Positions 16,722 through 25,561 of a stretch of 64,000 bases of DNA are shown piece by piece; within the stretch, counting starts at the first letter, position 1, and every line of letters begins with the position of its first letter. The position numbers were made by a program, and so were the translations under genes. This stretch comes from Cellulomonas sp. JZ18 (GTDB taxonomy: Bacteria; Actinomycetota; Actinomycetes; Actinomycetales; Cellulomonadaceae). Where the stretch lies: NCBI RefSeq assembly GCF_009720485.1, contig NZ_CP045245.1, forward strand, positions 1,302,001 to 1,366,000, written 5' to 3'. Below the pieces are notes generated by a model. That model did not search any database. It had not been told where the DNA came from and saw nothing but the letters and a program-made list of their open reading frames with translations.

Positions 16722-18308
16722 GTGAAGTCGCCCGTCGTGCTGCCCTCCGGCGGACCCGTGTCGCGTGCGGCGGGCGTCGTCGGCCTCGCCGCCCTCCTCG
16801 TCGCGCTGCTGGGGTGGGCCCTGGCGTCCCCGGTCGGGGCGACGCCGGACGAGGACTACCACCTGGCGAGCATCTGGTGCGGCCAGGGCGAGCGCGACGG
16901 CCTGTGCGAGGCCGGGGACGGGGAGACGTCCCGCGAGGTGCAGCAGCGGCTGCTGTCGTCGCCCTGCTACGCGTTCGAGCCGGCCGAGAGCGCGGCCTGC
17001 CAGGGCCCGGTCATGACGGAGGACACCGAGCTCGTGGACAGCGAGCGCGGCAACTTCGTCGGGGCGTACCCGCCCGTCTTCTACTTCGTCATGAGCATCT
17101 TCGTCGGCGACGAGGTCGCGGACTCCGTGCTGGTCATGCGCGCCGTCAACGCCCTGCTCGTCGTGCTGCTCGTGGCCGCGGTGTGGCTCGCGTCGCCGCC
17201 GGGCCTGCGTGGCGGGCTCGTGGGCGGCGCGGTCGTGACGGCCGTGCCGCTCGGCATGTTCCTGCTCCCGTCGGTCAACCCGTCGAGCTGGGCACTGCTC
17301 TCGGCGATGACGCTGCCCGTCGCGGTGCTCGGCTACATCACGACCGCCGACCGGCGCCGCCGGTGGGTGCTGGGCGTGCTCGCGGCGGTCGCGCTGGGCG
17401 TGGGCGCCGGCGCCCGCGCCGACGCGGCCCTCTACGGCGCCCTGGCCATCGGTCTCGCGGGCATCGCGACGCTCCGCCCGGGGTGGGCACACGTGCGCAG
17501 GCTGGTCTACCCGGCCCTCCTCGGGGTCGTCGCGATCCTGCTGTTCTTCTCCGCCGGTCAGTCGGAATCGGTGAGCGCCGGCGGCGGTCCCACCTCGATG
17601 TCCTTGCCGGCGTTCGTCCGCCTCATGGGCGACGTGCCGTCGCTGTGGACCGGCGCGCTCGGTAGCTGGGGCCTCGGCTGGCTCGACACCTACATGCCCG
17701 CCGTGGTGTGGGTGGCGGCGTGGAGCGTCCTGGTGGGCACCGTCTTCGCCGCGCTGGCGGGCGCCGACCTGCGCCGGCTGGCCGCCCTGCTGGTGGGCGG
17801 CGTCGCGGTGTGGGTGGTGCCGACGTACATGCAGTACCTGTCCGGCTACCCCGTCGGGGCGGCGATCCAGCCCCGCTACGTGCTGCCGATCATCGTCGTG
17901 CTCGCCGTCGTCGCGCTGTCGCGCACCCAGGGACCGGCCGTGCGCTGGTCGGGCGGTCAGTGGGCCCTGGTCGTGCTGGCGCTGGGAGTCGCGCACGCTG
18001 TCGCCCTGCACACCAACGTGCGCCGGTACGTGACCGGTGCCGACGTGGTGGACCCCGACCTCGACGCCGGCGCCGAGTGGTGGTGGCCCGGGCTGCCCCT
18101 CGGTCCCACCGCGCTCTGGGTCGTCGCGTCGGCGGCGTTCGTCGTGGCCGTCGGGCTGCTGACGCTCTCCCTCGTGGGGCCGCGCGACGCGGCCTTCCCC
18201 GAGGTGCGGCCCACGCCCGCGGACCCGGGCCACGACGTGCCCGAGGTCGAGCGGACCGACGCGGCCGGCGTGCCCCCGGAGCCGAGCACGGTGCAGCGCG
18301 CGCACTGA
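16722..18308 (+). CDS. DUF2142 family polytopic membrane protein
   Basis: A 528-residue membrane protein. The signal-anchor region (AAGVVGLAALLVALLGWALA) is followed by PVGATPDEDYHL, a motif typical of DUF2142/GT-C-like proteins with an acidic pair in the first extracytoplasmic loop. About ten further hydrophobic helices and a Pro-rich cytoplasmic tail of roughly 45 residues follow. GT-C proteins use polyprenyl-phosphate sugars on the outer face of the membrane. The adjacent dolichyl-phosphate-synthase-like GT2 on the opposite strand would be a fitting supplier, so a role in decorating the exported glycan is inferred. TAGGGT ends 6 bases before the GTG, suggesting a leaderless mRNA. Confidence 0.82.
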   Translation: MKSPVVLPSGGPVSRAAGVVGLAALLVALLGWALASPVGATPDEDYHLASIWCGQGERDGLCEAGDGETSREVQQRLLSSPCYAFEPAESAACQGPVMTEDTELVDSERGNFVGAYPPVFYFVMSIFVGDEVADSVLVMRAVNALLVVLLVAAVWLASPPGLRGGLVGGAVVTAVPLGMFLLPSVNPSSWALLSAMTLPVAVLGYITTADRRRRWVLGVLAAVALGVGAGARADAALYGALAIGLAGIATLRPGWAHVRRLVYPALLGVVAILLFFSAGQSESVSAGGGPTSMSLPAFVRLMGDVPSLWTGALGSWGLGWLDTYMPAVVWVAAWSVLVGTVFAALAGADLRRLAALLVGGVAVWVVPTYMQYLSGYPVGAAIQPRYVLPIIVVLAVVALSRTQGPAVRWSGGQWALVVLALGVAHAVALHTNVRRYVTGADVVDPDLDAGAEWWWPGLPLGPTALWVVASAAFVVAVGLLTLSLVGPRDAAFPEVRPTPADPGHDVPEVERTDAAGVPPEPSTVQRAH

Positions 18309-18359
18309 GCCCGGCGGAGGCCGCACGGGGGGCCGTCCGGGTCCACCTAGGATGCCGGG

Positions 18360-19496
18360 GTGCGCCTGCTGCTCGACGCGACCGCCGTCCCCGCCGACCT
18401 CGGGGGGGTCGGCCGCTACGTCGACGCGCTGGTGCCCGCCCTCGTCGACGAGGGTGTCGACCTCGTCGTCGTCTGCCAGGCGGCGGTGGCGGAGCGGCTG
18501 AGTGCGGGCGCCCCGGGCGCCGAGGTCGTCGCGGCCCCCGCAGCGGTGGCCCGTCGCCCCGCGCGGCTCGCCTGGGAGCAGTCGGGCCTGCCCGCGCTCG
18601 CGCGGCGGACCCGTGCCGACGTGCTGCACAGCCCGCACTACACGCTGCCGCTCGCGGCGAGCGTCCCCGTGGTGGTCACGCTGCACGACGCGACGTTCTT
18701 CAGCCACCCGGAGCTCCACTCGCCGGTCAAGGCCCGCTTCTTCCGCGCGGCGACGCGGGTCGCCGTGGCACGCGCCGCGACACTCGTCGTGCCGTCCCGG
18801 GCGACGCGCGACGAGGTGCTGCGGTACGCCGGGGGAACGCCCGAGCGCTTCCACGTGGCGCACCACGGCGTGGACACCTCGCGCTTCCACCCCGTCGACG
18901 CCGCCGAGCGGGCACGCGTGGCGCGGGCTCTCGGCCTCGAGGGCCGCGCGTACGTCGCCTTCCTCGGCACGCTCGAGCCGCGCAAGAACACGCCCGCCCT
19001 CGTGCGGGGGTGGGTCGAGGCCGTCCGGGGCACCCCGGACCCGCCCGCGCTCGTGCTCGCGGGTGGCGCCGGCTGGGACACGGAGATCGGGCCCACCCTC
19101 GCGGCGGTGCCGGCAGGGCTCACCGCACTGCGTCCCGGCTACCTGCCCCTCGACGACCTCGCGGGGTTCCTGTCGGGCGCTGCCGTGGTCGCCTACCCGA
19201 GCCTCGGGGAGGGCTTCGGTCTGCCGGTGCTCGAGGCCATGGCGTGCGGTGCGACCGTGCTCACCACCCGCGAGCTCTCGCTGCCGGAGGTTGGCGGTGA
19301 CGCGGTGGCGTACACGGACGTGGACGACGCCGCCATCGCGCGTGCCCTGCGCGCGCTGCTGGACCGGCCGGACGAGCGTGCCCGGCTCGCCGCGGCCGCC
19401 CGGGCGCGGGCTGACGCGTTCACGTGGGCGGCCTCGGCGCAGGCGCACGTGCGGGCGTACGAGGACGCCCTGGGCGGCACGCGGCGAGGCGCCTGA
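18360..19496 (+). CDS. Glycosyltransferase family 4
   Basis: A 378-residue GT-B transferase. RLLLDATAVPADLGGVGRYV is the N-terminal acceptor-side loop. VTLHDATFF, HHGVDTSRF, FLGTLEPRKNTPALVRGW and SLGEGFGLPVLEAMACGATVL follow in the family order, with the E-x7-E donor motif intact. TAGGAT ends 6 bases before the GTG, so a leaderless transcript starting at this gene is likely. It therefore need not depend on the DUF2142 gene upstream. It is convergent with rmlC, 39 bases apart. Sugar specificity is unknown. Confidence 0.9.
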   Translation: MRLLLDATAVPADLGGVGRYVDALVPALVDEGVDLVVVCQAAVAERLSAGAPGAEVVAAPAAVARRPARLAWEQSGLPALARRTRADVLHSPHYTLPLAASVPVVVTLHDATFFSHPELHSPVKARFFRAATRVAVARAATLVVPSRATRDEVLRYAGGTPERFHVAHHGVDTSRFHPVDAAERARVARALGLEGRAYVAFLGTLEPRKNTPALVRGWVEAVRGTPDPPALVLAGGAGWDTEIGPTLAAVPAGLTALRPGYLPLDDLAGFLSGAAVVAYPSLGEGFGLPVLEAMACGATVLTTRELSLPEVGGDAVAYTDVDDAAIARALRALLDRPDERARLAAAARARADAFTWAASAQAHVRAYEDALGGTRRGA

Positions 19497-19535
19497 CGCG
19501 CGGACGCGGGCGTCGGCAGGCCGCGCAGGCGAGCG

Positions 19536-20162
19536 TCAGCGGGCCGCCCGCCGCAGCCCTTCCACGTGGTCGGCCACCGCGGCGGCCTGCGGCAGCAGGC
19601 CTGACGCGAGCGCCTCGGCGAGCGTCGGTGCCGCCTCGTCCTTTGCCGACAGCTGGACGTGCAGCGGCGAGCCGTCCCGCGCGGTCGTCGGCCACGCGAT
19701 GCCGATCTCCTCGTCGAGCGGGTGCACGCCGTGCTCCCGGCCGGGCGCGTACGGCGTGGAGCACAGGTAGAGCACGGTCGAGTCGTCCTCGAGGGACAGG
19801 AAGGCGTGCCCGAGGCCCTCGGACAGGTAGATGGCGCGCCGGTCCACGTCGTCGAGCAGCACCGAGTCCCACGTGCCGAACGTGGGGGATCCGACGCGCA
19901 GGTCGACCACGACGTCGAGCACGGCGCCGCGCGCGCAGGTCACGTACTTCGCCTGCCCGGGCGGGACGTCCGCGAAGTGGATCCCGCGCAGCACACCGGC
20001 GGCGGAGACCGAGCAGTTCGCCTGCGCGAGGGTGAGCGGGTGGCCGGTGGCGGCGGCGAAGGGCGCGCCCTGGAAGTACTCCAGGAAGACGCCGCGCGGG
20101 TCACCGTGCTGCTGCGGGGTGATCTCCCAGGCGCCGGGAACGGCGAGCTCACGGTAGGTCAT
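19536..20162 (-). CDS. rmlC: dTDP-4-dehydrorhamnose 3,5-epimerase
   Basis: Third enzyme of dTDP-L-rhamnose synthesis, epimerising dTDP-4-keto-6-deoxyglucose at C3 and C5. The 208-residue protein shows the cupin core: GDPRGVFLEYF, VLRGIHFADVPPGQAKYV (with the catalytic-type His), VLDVVVDLRVGSPTFG, LSEGLGHAFLSLEDDSTVLYL. The later segment STPYAPGREHGVHPLDEEIGIAWP matches the family C-terminal half. It is divergent from rmlD, with 83 bases between the starts, and rmlA lies 7 kb away. The dehydratase rmlB is absent from the window. Name confidence is high; a sugar other than rhamnose cannot be excluded because related epimerases look similar. Confidence 0.9.
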   Translation of the reverse strand: MTYRELAVPGAWEITPQQHGDPRGVFLEYFQGAPFAAATGHPLTLAQANCSVSAAGVLRGIHFADVPPGQAKYVTCARGAVLDVVVDLRVGSPTFGTWDSVLLDDVDRRAIYLSEGLGHAFLSLEDDSTVLYLCSTPYAPGREHGVHPLDEEIGIAWPTTARDGSPLHVQLSAKDEAAPTLAEALASGLLPQAAAVADHVEGLRRAAR

Positions 20163-20245
20163 CGTCTCCCTCTCGACGTGTGCGTGCGTCCGCCACCCTA
20201 CCGAGCGCCTACCCTGGCCCTGGTCGTCGAGAGCGGGGAGTGGAC

Positions 20246-21091
20246 GTGCGCTGGCTTGTCGTGGGTGCCGCGGGGATGCTCGGGCAGGACGTGGTCGCGC
20301 GTCTGCACGAGCTCGGCGAGGACGTCCGGGGCGTCACGCGGGACGACGTCGACGTGACGGTCCCGGCGGCCGTCGACGCCGTCGTGCGGGACGTGGACGT
20401 CGTGGTCAACTGCACCGCGTACACCGCGGTGGACGCGGCGGAGACCGACGAGTCCACCGCGTTCGCGGTGAACGCCGTCGGGCCCGCCCTGCTGGCCCGG
20501 GCGGCCGCCCGGGCCGGAGCCCGCCTGGTGCACCCCTCGACCGACTACGTCTTCGACGGGACGGCGACCGCGCCGTACGACGAGGCCCATCCGCCCGCGC
20601 CGCGCTCCGCGTACGGGCGGACGAAGGCCGCGGGGGAGTGGGCGGTGCGCGCGCACTGCGCCGACCACCTCGTCGTCCGGGTCGCCTGGCTGTACGGCGC
20701 GCACGGCTCGTGCTTCCCGCGCACCATCGCCCGTGCCGCCGCCGAGCGCGGGTCGCTGGACGTCGTGGCCGACCAGGTGGGCCAGCCGACGTGGACCGTC
20801 GACGTCGCGGACCTCGTGCACCGGCTGGTGCGCGCCGGTGCGCCGTCGGGCACCTACCACGGCACGTCGGCCGGCAGCACCTCGTGGTTCGAGTTCGCCC
20901 GCGCGGTCGTCGAGGCGGCCGGCATGGACCCCTCCCTCGTGCAGCCGACGACGAGCGAGGCGTACGTCCGGCCGGCGCCGCGCCCTGCCTACTCGGTGCT
21001 CGGGCACGACGCGCTCGGCGCCGCGGGCGTCACCCCGATCGGCGACTGGCGGGAGCGCTGGCGGGCGGCCGCTCCCGCGGTGCTCGCCTGA
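20246..21091 (+). CDS. rmlD: dTDP-4-dehydrorhamnose reductase
   Basis: Last enzyme of dTDP-L-rhamnose synthesis, reducing the 4-keto group with NAD(P)H. About 281 residues with Rossmann motif VVGAAGMLGQD at the start, VVNCTAYTAVDAAE, HPSTDYVFDG, and the YxxxK site YGRTKAAGE. PAPRPAYSVL near the C-terminus is also typical. I chose the GTG at 20246 because GGGGAG lies 5 bases upstream and the protein then begins VRWLVVGAAG; a GTG at 20240 is too close to that site. Divergent from rmlC. With RmlA and RmlC it leaves only RmlB missing from the pathway. Confidence 0.9.
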   Translation: MRWLVVGAAGMLGQDVVARLHELGEDVRGVTRDDVDVTVPAAVDAVVRDVDVVVNCTAYTAVDAAETDESTAFAVNAVGPALLARAAARAGARLVHPSTDYVFDGTATAPYDEAHPPAPRSAYGRTKAAGEWAVRAHCADHLVVRVAWLYGAHGSCFPRTIARAAAERGSLDVVADQVGQPTWTVDVADLVHRLVRAGAPSGTYHGTSAGSTSWFEFARAVVEAAGMDPSLVQPTTSEAYVRPAPRPAYSVLGHDALGAAGVTPIGDWRERWRAAAPAVLA

Positions 21092-21213
21092 GCCGCCGGT
21101 AGACTCCCGGGCCGCGAAGGGCGGCCGCCGCCTCCCACCGGTCGCACCGCACCCCTCCCACCGCCGCCCGCGCAGCGCGCACCGCCGTGCGCCCCAGCCA
21201 GGAGAGATTTCCG

Positions 21214-22290
21214 ATGGAACCCACCTCCGCCATCCCGGACCTGTCCGTCGTCATCCCCGCCTACAACTCGGGGCCGTGGCTGGAGACGACCCTCGACGCG
21301 CTGCGCACGGCGCTCGAGGCGACGTCCTGGTCCGCCGAGGTCGTGGTCGTCGACGACGGGTCGACGGACGGGTCCCCGCAGCTCCTGCGCGGCCTGGCCC
21401 CGCGTTACCCCTACGACCTGCGCGTGGTGGAGCAGGCCAACCAGGGCGTGTTCGTCGCCGTGTGGACCGGCCTCGAGCAGGCTCGCTCGCAGCACGTGCT
21501 GATCCTGAACTCGCGCCTCCTGCTCGACCCGACGGCCCTGCGCCACCTCGAGGAGCAGGACGCCCTCGCGAGCGGGCAGGCGTGGAACGGGCACGTCGTC
21601 ACCGACCCGGCGACCCCCCTCGTCGGCGTCTTCTGGGATGTGCCGACGCACGTGTTCTGGGGCGACTACCTCGGCGACCCGCGCCCGACGGAGATCACGC
21701 CGGAGAACTTCGACCGGGTCCCGAAGGGCACCGGCTGCTTCCTGGTGCCGCGCGACCTCATGGTCGAGGCGTACCGCGCGTGCTGGCCCGACCAGGGCAC
21801 CCGGTACACCTCCGACGACACGAAGCTCCTGCGGCACATCGCGTCCCGGCGGCCGATCCGCCTCGAGCCCGGCTTCTCGGCGACGTACCGGCCGCGGACG
21901 ACGGTCCGCAAGTTCCTGGCGCACGCCGCCGGTCGCGGCACGATGTTCGTCGACAGCTACGCGGGGACGTCGCACGCGCGCAACGCAGCGCTCGTCGGGC
22001 TCGTCCTCGCACCGCCGGTCGCCGCCGTGGGTCTCGCCGGGGCGGCCCTCTCGGGCCGGTGGGGCGTCGTGGCCGCGCTCCTGGGGGTCGGGGCCGCCGG
22101 GCTGGCGGCGCCGGCCGTCCTCGCGGCACGGCACCGCGCCAGCCGTCGCGCGATCGCCTCGTACCTGACGTACGTGCTGCCGTTCGGCGTCGTGTTCTGG
22201 CGCGGCCTCCTGCGCGGCGTGGTGCTGCACCGCACGGCGTTCGGACGCCTGCGCACGGCCGCCGACGCGGCCGTCGGCGAGGTGGCGTGA
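21214..22290 (+). CDS. Glycosyltransferase family 2 with C-terminal membrane segments; DxD site altered
   Basis: The N-terminal half is GT2: LSVVIPAYNSGPWLETTL, VVVDDGSTDGSPQLL and EQANQGVFVAVWTG. Where family members show an Asp-rich metal site, this protein has LILNSRLLLDP. The lack of an evident DxD is unusual and may mean altered metal use or loss of activity. The C-terminal third has two or three hydrophobic helices (LVLAPPVAAVGLAGAALSG, ALLGVGAAGLAAPAVLA) and an amphipathic end, so it is membrane-bound. The ATG has GGAGAG 7 bases upstream. It is followed after 40 bases by the flippase gene, consistent with co-transcription. Confidence 0.84.
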   Translation: MEPTSAIPDLSVVIPAYNSGPWLETTLDALRTALEATSWSAEVVVVDDGSTDGSPQLLRGLAPRYPYDLRVVEQANQGVFVAVWTGLEQARSQHVLILNSRLLLDPTALRHLEEQDALASGQAWNGHVVTDPATPLVGVFWDVPTHVFWGDYLGDPRPTEITPENFDRVPKGTGCFLVPRDLMVEAYRACWPDQGTRYTSDDTKLLRHIASRRPIRLEPGFSATYRPRTTVRKFLAHAAGRGTMFVDSYAGTSHARNAALVGLVLAPPVAAVGLAGAALSGRWGVVAALLGVGAAGLAAPAVLAARHRASRRAIASYLTYVLPFGVVFWRGLLRGVVLHRTAFGRLRTAADAAVGEVA

Positions 22291-22330
22291 CGCCGTCCCC
22301 GGCCCGGGCCGCGCGCGCCGGGTCCACGCG

Positions 22331-23662
22331 GTGACCGGCCCGGCGCCCGCACCGGGCGGGTGGCGCGCGCGCGGTGCCGCCCTGGTCGGCGCGCACGGGC
22401 GCGCGCTGGCCGGGCTCGGGGTCGTCACCGTCGTGGGGGTCGTCGCGACGGCGGGGTTCCAGCTGGTCGTCATCCGCGGGCTGGGACCCGTCGAGTACGG
22501 CCTGTTCGCCTCGCTGCTCGCGTTCCTCAACGTCGCCTCCATCGGCAGTGGCGCACTGCGCAACTCCGTCGCGGTGGACACGGCCGCGTCCCGGGCCGCG
22601 GGGAGCACCGCGGGGACGCCGGCGAGGCGGCTGCTGGACGGGTCGGCGGTCGAGGCGCTGGTGCTCGGGCTGGTGTGCACGGTCGCGGGCGTCGTCGCCG
22701 CGCCGTACCTCACGGCGTCGCTCGACACGACGGTCGTCCCCGTGCTGGTGGTCGCCGCCGCGGCCCTGCCGTACTTCGTCTTCTCCCGCTCGCAGGGCCT
22801 GCTGCAGGGGGCGGGGGACTCGCGGGCGGTGGTGCTCTGGTCGACCGCGGCGCAGGTCGCGCAGTTCCTGCTCAGCGCGCTCGTGGTCCGGTTGGGCGGC
22901 GGCGCGCTCGGCGTCCTCCTGGTCTTCCTGGGCGTCGGCGTCGTGGGTGCCCTCGGCGCCTCGGCGCAGGCGCGCGTCCGGCGGCTCGTCTCCGGGGCGC
23001 GGCCGTTCTCGGCCGACGCGCTCGTCGTCATCGCGCTGACGATCGCCTTCGCGTGGCTCACGAGCGTCGACGTCGTCCTCGTGCGGTCGGGCGCCCTCGA
23101 GGCCGACGCAGGCGCCTACGCGGCCGCCGCGGTCCTGGTGAAGACGACCCTCATCGTCCCGACGACGCTCTCGCTGTACCTGCTGCCCCGCTTCGTCTCG
23201 GCGCGTGACGACACGGCGTCGGTGCGCCTGGGGGTGAACCTCAGCCTCGCGCTCGCCCTGGTCACGGGCCTCGCGGTGTGGGTCGTGGTGACGGTCGCCG
23301 GCGGGCTCGTCGTGCGGGTCTTCGGCGGGGGCTACGAGCAGGCGACGGCGGTCCTGCCGGCGCTGGCGCTGGCGTGGGTGCCGTGGGCGATGGCGCAGAG
23401 CCTGCTGATCCGGCTCACGGCGGCGGCGTCCCGGTGGTCGCTGGTGGTCCTTGTGCTGGTCGCGGCAGCGCAGTGGGTGCTGGGGCGCCTGGTCCTGCCG
23501 GACGTCGACGCCTTCGTCGTGGTGAACGCGGGCGTGGGGGCCGTGGCCCTCGGGTGCATGTTCGTCGTGCACCTGCGCCTCGTGCGGCAGGCCGGCCGCA
23601 CGGTGCAGGCCCCCACCGACCCGGCGGGCGGTCCGGGCGCCACCCCGGGGGTGCCCCTATGA
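22331..23662 (+). CDS. Wzx-type polysaccharide flippase (oligosaccharide-lipid translocase)
   Basis: A 443-residue MOP-superfamily membrane protein with about 12 hydrophobic helices, the expected length for Wzx flippases that move undecaprenyl-linked repeat units across the membrane. The first helices read GVVTVVGVVATAGFQLVVIRGLGPVEYGLFASLLAF; the segment GLGPVEYGLF is a characteristic Wzx element. The stretch VLVKTTLIVPTTLSLYLLPRF is another usual landmark. It lies downstream of a GT2 and upstream of the sugar-biosynthesis genes. The locus also has an ABC exporter at its left end, so two export routes are present or two glycans are made here. Confidence 0.86.
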   Translation: MTGPAPAPGGWRARGAALVGAHGRALAGLGVVTVVGVVATAGFQLVVIRGLGPVEYGLFASLLAFLNVASIGSGALRNSVAVDTAASRAAGSTAGTPARRLLDGSAVEALVLGLVCTVAGVVAAPYLTASLDTTVVPVLVVAAAALPYFVFSRSQGLLQGAGDSRAVVLWSTAAQVAQFLLSALVVRLGGGALGVLLVFLGVGVVGALGASAQARVRRLVSGARPFSADALVVIALTIAFAWLTSVDVVLVRSGALEADAGAYAAAAVLVKTTLIVPTTLSLYLLPRFVSARDDTASVRLGVNLSLALALVTGLAVWVVVTVAGGLVVRVFGGGYEQATAVLPALALAWVPWAMAQSLLIRLTAAASRWSLVVLVLVAAAQWVLGRLVLPDVDAFVVVNAGVGAVALGCMFVVHLRLVRQAGRTVQAPTDPAGGPGATPGVPL

Positions 23663-23855
23663 TTCCCCGGGGCGCGGCCGACGACGCGCGTCCACGGCGC
23701 GGACGGGCGCACCGGTCCCGGCCGGGCCGACCCGGCCGGAGCTCGTGGACGGCGCGAGGTACTTGGTCCCGCTCCGTGCCGGCAGGGCTCGGGCATCCTG
23801 AGCGCGGCCCCGCGAGCGGCCGGCACCGGACCGCGCCGCCGACCCGAGGAGGAAC

Positions 23856-24473
23856 GTGAACGTCCGCATCGCCGACTCGGCCGACGTCGACCCCACCGCC
23901 ACCATCGGCGCCGGATCGTCGGTCTGGCACCTCGCCCAGGTCCGTGACGGCGCCGCGCTCGGTGAGCAGTGCGTGGTCGGGCGCGGCGCCTACATCGGCA
24001 GCGGCGTGCGCGTCGGCGACCGCTGCAAGATTCAGAACTACGCGCTCGTGTACGAGCCGGCGGTCCTCGAGGACGGCGTCTTCGTGGGTCCGTCCGTCGT
24101 GTTCACCAACGACACGTTCCCCCGGGCGGTCAACCCGGACGGGTCGCTGAAGAGCGCGGCCGACTGGGAGGCCACGGGGGTGACCGTGCGCACGGGCGCC
24201 TCGATCGGGGCGCGCGCCGTGTGCGTCGCGCCGGTGGTCGTCGGTCGGTGGGCCACGGTCGCCGCCGGTGCCGTCGTGACGCGTGACGTCCCCGACCACG
24301 CGCTGGTGGTCGGCGTGCCGGCCCGCCGGGTCGGCTGGGTGGGCCGGGCGGGCGTGCCGCTCGAGCCCGCCGAGGGCGGGCGGTGGCGGTGCCCGTCGAC
24401 GGGAGAGAGCTACGAGGAGACCGAGGCTGGGCTCGCGCTCGTCGAGCGGTCCGAGGAGGAAGAGCAGGCATGA
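23856..24473 (+). CDS. Left-handed beta-helix N-acetyltransferase (WbpD/WlbB-like)
   Basis: About 205 residues of hexapeptide-repeat protein: ADVDPTATIGAGSSVWHLAQV, GRGAYIGSGVRVGDRCKIQNYALVYEPAVLEDGVFVGPSVVFTND (broken here by the usual loops), TVRTGASIGARAVCVAPVVVG, and VVTRDVPDHALVVGVPARRVGWVG. This pattern matches acetyl-CoA-dependent acetylation of the 3-amino group on UDP-2-acetamido-3-amino-2,3-dideoxy-glucuronate. The order acetyltransferase, DegT aminotransferase, Gfo/Idh dehydrogenase, each overlapping the next, supports that pathway. SD GGAGG sits just before the GTG. The upstream 193 bases hold no recognisable gene. Confidence 0.87.
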   Translation: MNVRIADSADVDPTATIGAGSSVWHLAQVRDGAALGEQCVVGRGAYIGSGVRVGDRCKIQNYALVYEPAVLEDGVFVGPSVVFTNDTFPRAVNPDGSLKSAADWEATGVTVRTGASIGARAVCVAPVVVGRWATVAAGAVVTRDVPDHALVVGVPARRVGWVGRAGVPLEPAEGGRWRCPSTGESYEETEAGLALVERSEEEEQA

Positions 24474-25561
24474 GCACGAATGTGATCCCCGCCGCCAAGC
24501 CCCTGATCGGGGACGAGGAGCGGGCTGCCGTCGACCGGGTCATGCGGACCGGGGTCATCGCCCAGGGCCCGGAGGTCGCGGCGTTCGAGCGCGAGTTCGC
24601 GGACCACCTCGTCGAGGGCCGGTCCTGCGTGGCGGTGAGCTCGGGCACCACGGGTCTGCACCTGGGCCTGCTCGCGGCGGGCATCGGCCCGGGCGACGAG
24701 GTCATCGTCCCGTCGTTCACGTTCGCGGCGACGGCCAACTCGGTCGCGCTGACGGGCGCCACGCCGGTGTTCGCCGACATCGACCCCGCGACGTACTGCC
24801 TCGACCCGGCATCCGTGGCGTCGGTCATCACCGAGCGCACGGCCGCGATCATGCCGGTGCACCTGTACGGTCACCCCGCGGACATGACGGCGCTCGGCGC
24901 GCTCGCGCAGGAGCACGGCCTGCAGCTCTTCGAGGACGCCGCCCAGGCGCACGGCGCCCGGTGGCAGGGGCACCGCGTCGGCACGTTCGGTACGTTCGCG
25001 ATGTTCAGCCTCTACCCGACGAAGAACATGACGTCGGGCGAGGGCGGCATGGTCTCGTGCGCGACGCCCGAGGTCGTCCGCTCGGTGCAGCTGCTGCGCA
25101 ACCAGGGCATGGAGCGCCGCTACGAGAACGAGGTCGTCGGCTTCAACGCCCGTATGACCGACATCCACGCGGCGATCGGCCGTGTGCAGCTCGGCAAGCT
25201 CGACGCGTGGACGCGCACGCGCCAGGAGAACGCCCGGTACCTGTCCGAGCGCCTCGAGGGCGTCGGCGTGCCGGTCGTCGCGGACGGCGCCGAGCACGTG
25301 TGGCACCAGTACACGATCCGCGTCGAGGACGACCGCGACGGGTTCGCGGCGGCCCTGCTGTCCGAGCACGGCGTGGGCTCGGGCGTCTACTACCCGATCC
25401 CCAACCACGAGCTGCCGTCGTTCGGCCTCACGCTGGACCTCCCGGCCACGCGTCAGGCGTGCGACCAGGTTCTGTCGCTGCCGGTGCACCCGGCGCTGAC
25501 CGAGGCCGACCTCGACCGCGTCGTCGAGGCCGTCAACGCGACCGCAAAGGCGGGCGCCTGA
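24470..25561 (+). CDS. DegT/DnrJ/EryC1 (WbpE-like) PLP-dependent sugar aminotransferase
   Basis: A 363-residue fold-type I aminotransferase that converts a 3-keto (or 4-keto) nucleotide sugar to the amino sugar using glutamate and PLP. Visible: SSGTTGLHLGLLAAGIGPGDEVIVPSFTF in the phosphate-binding part, EDAAQAHGA with the Asp contacting the PLP ring (about residue 156), and the Schiff-base lysine in YPTKNMTSGEGG (Lys185). Overlap ATGA with the acetyltransferase and TGATG with the next dehydrogenase show a tight operon. Between WbpB- and WbpD-like partners, a UDP-3-keto-GlcNAcA substrate is the best guess. Confidence 0.9.
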   Translation: MSTNVIPAAKPLIGDEERAAVDRVMRTGVIAQGPEVAAFEREFADHLVEGRSCVAVSSGTTGLHLGLLAAGIGPGDEVIVPSFTFAATANSVALTGATPVFADIDPATYCLDPASVASVITERTAAIMPVHLYGHPADMTALGALAQEHGLQLFEDAAQAHGARWQGHRVGTFGTFAMFSLYPTKNMTSGEGGMVSCATPEVVRSVQLLRNQGMERRYENEVVGFNARMTDIHAAIGRVQLGKLDAWTRTRQENARYLSERLEGVGVPVVADGAEHVWHQYTIRVEDDRDGFAAALLSEHGVGSGVYYPIPNHELPSFGLTLDLPATRQACDQVLSLPVHPALTEADLDRVVEAVNATAKAGA

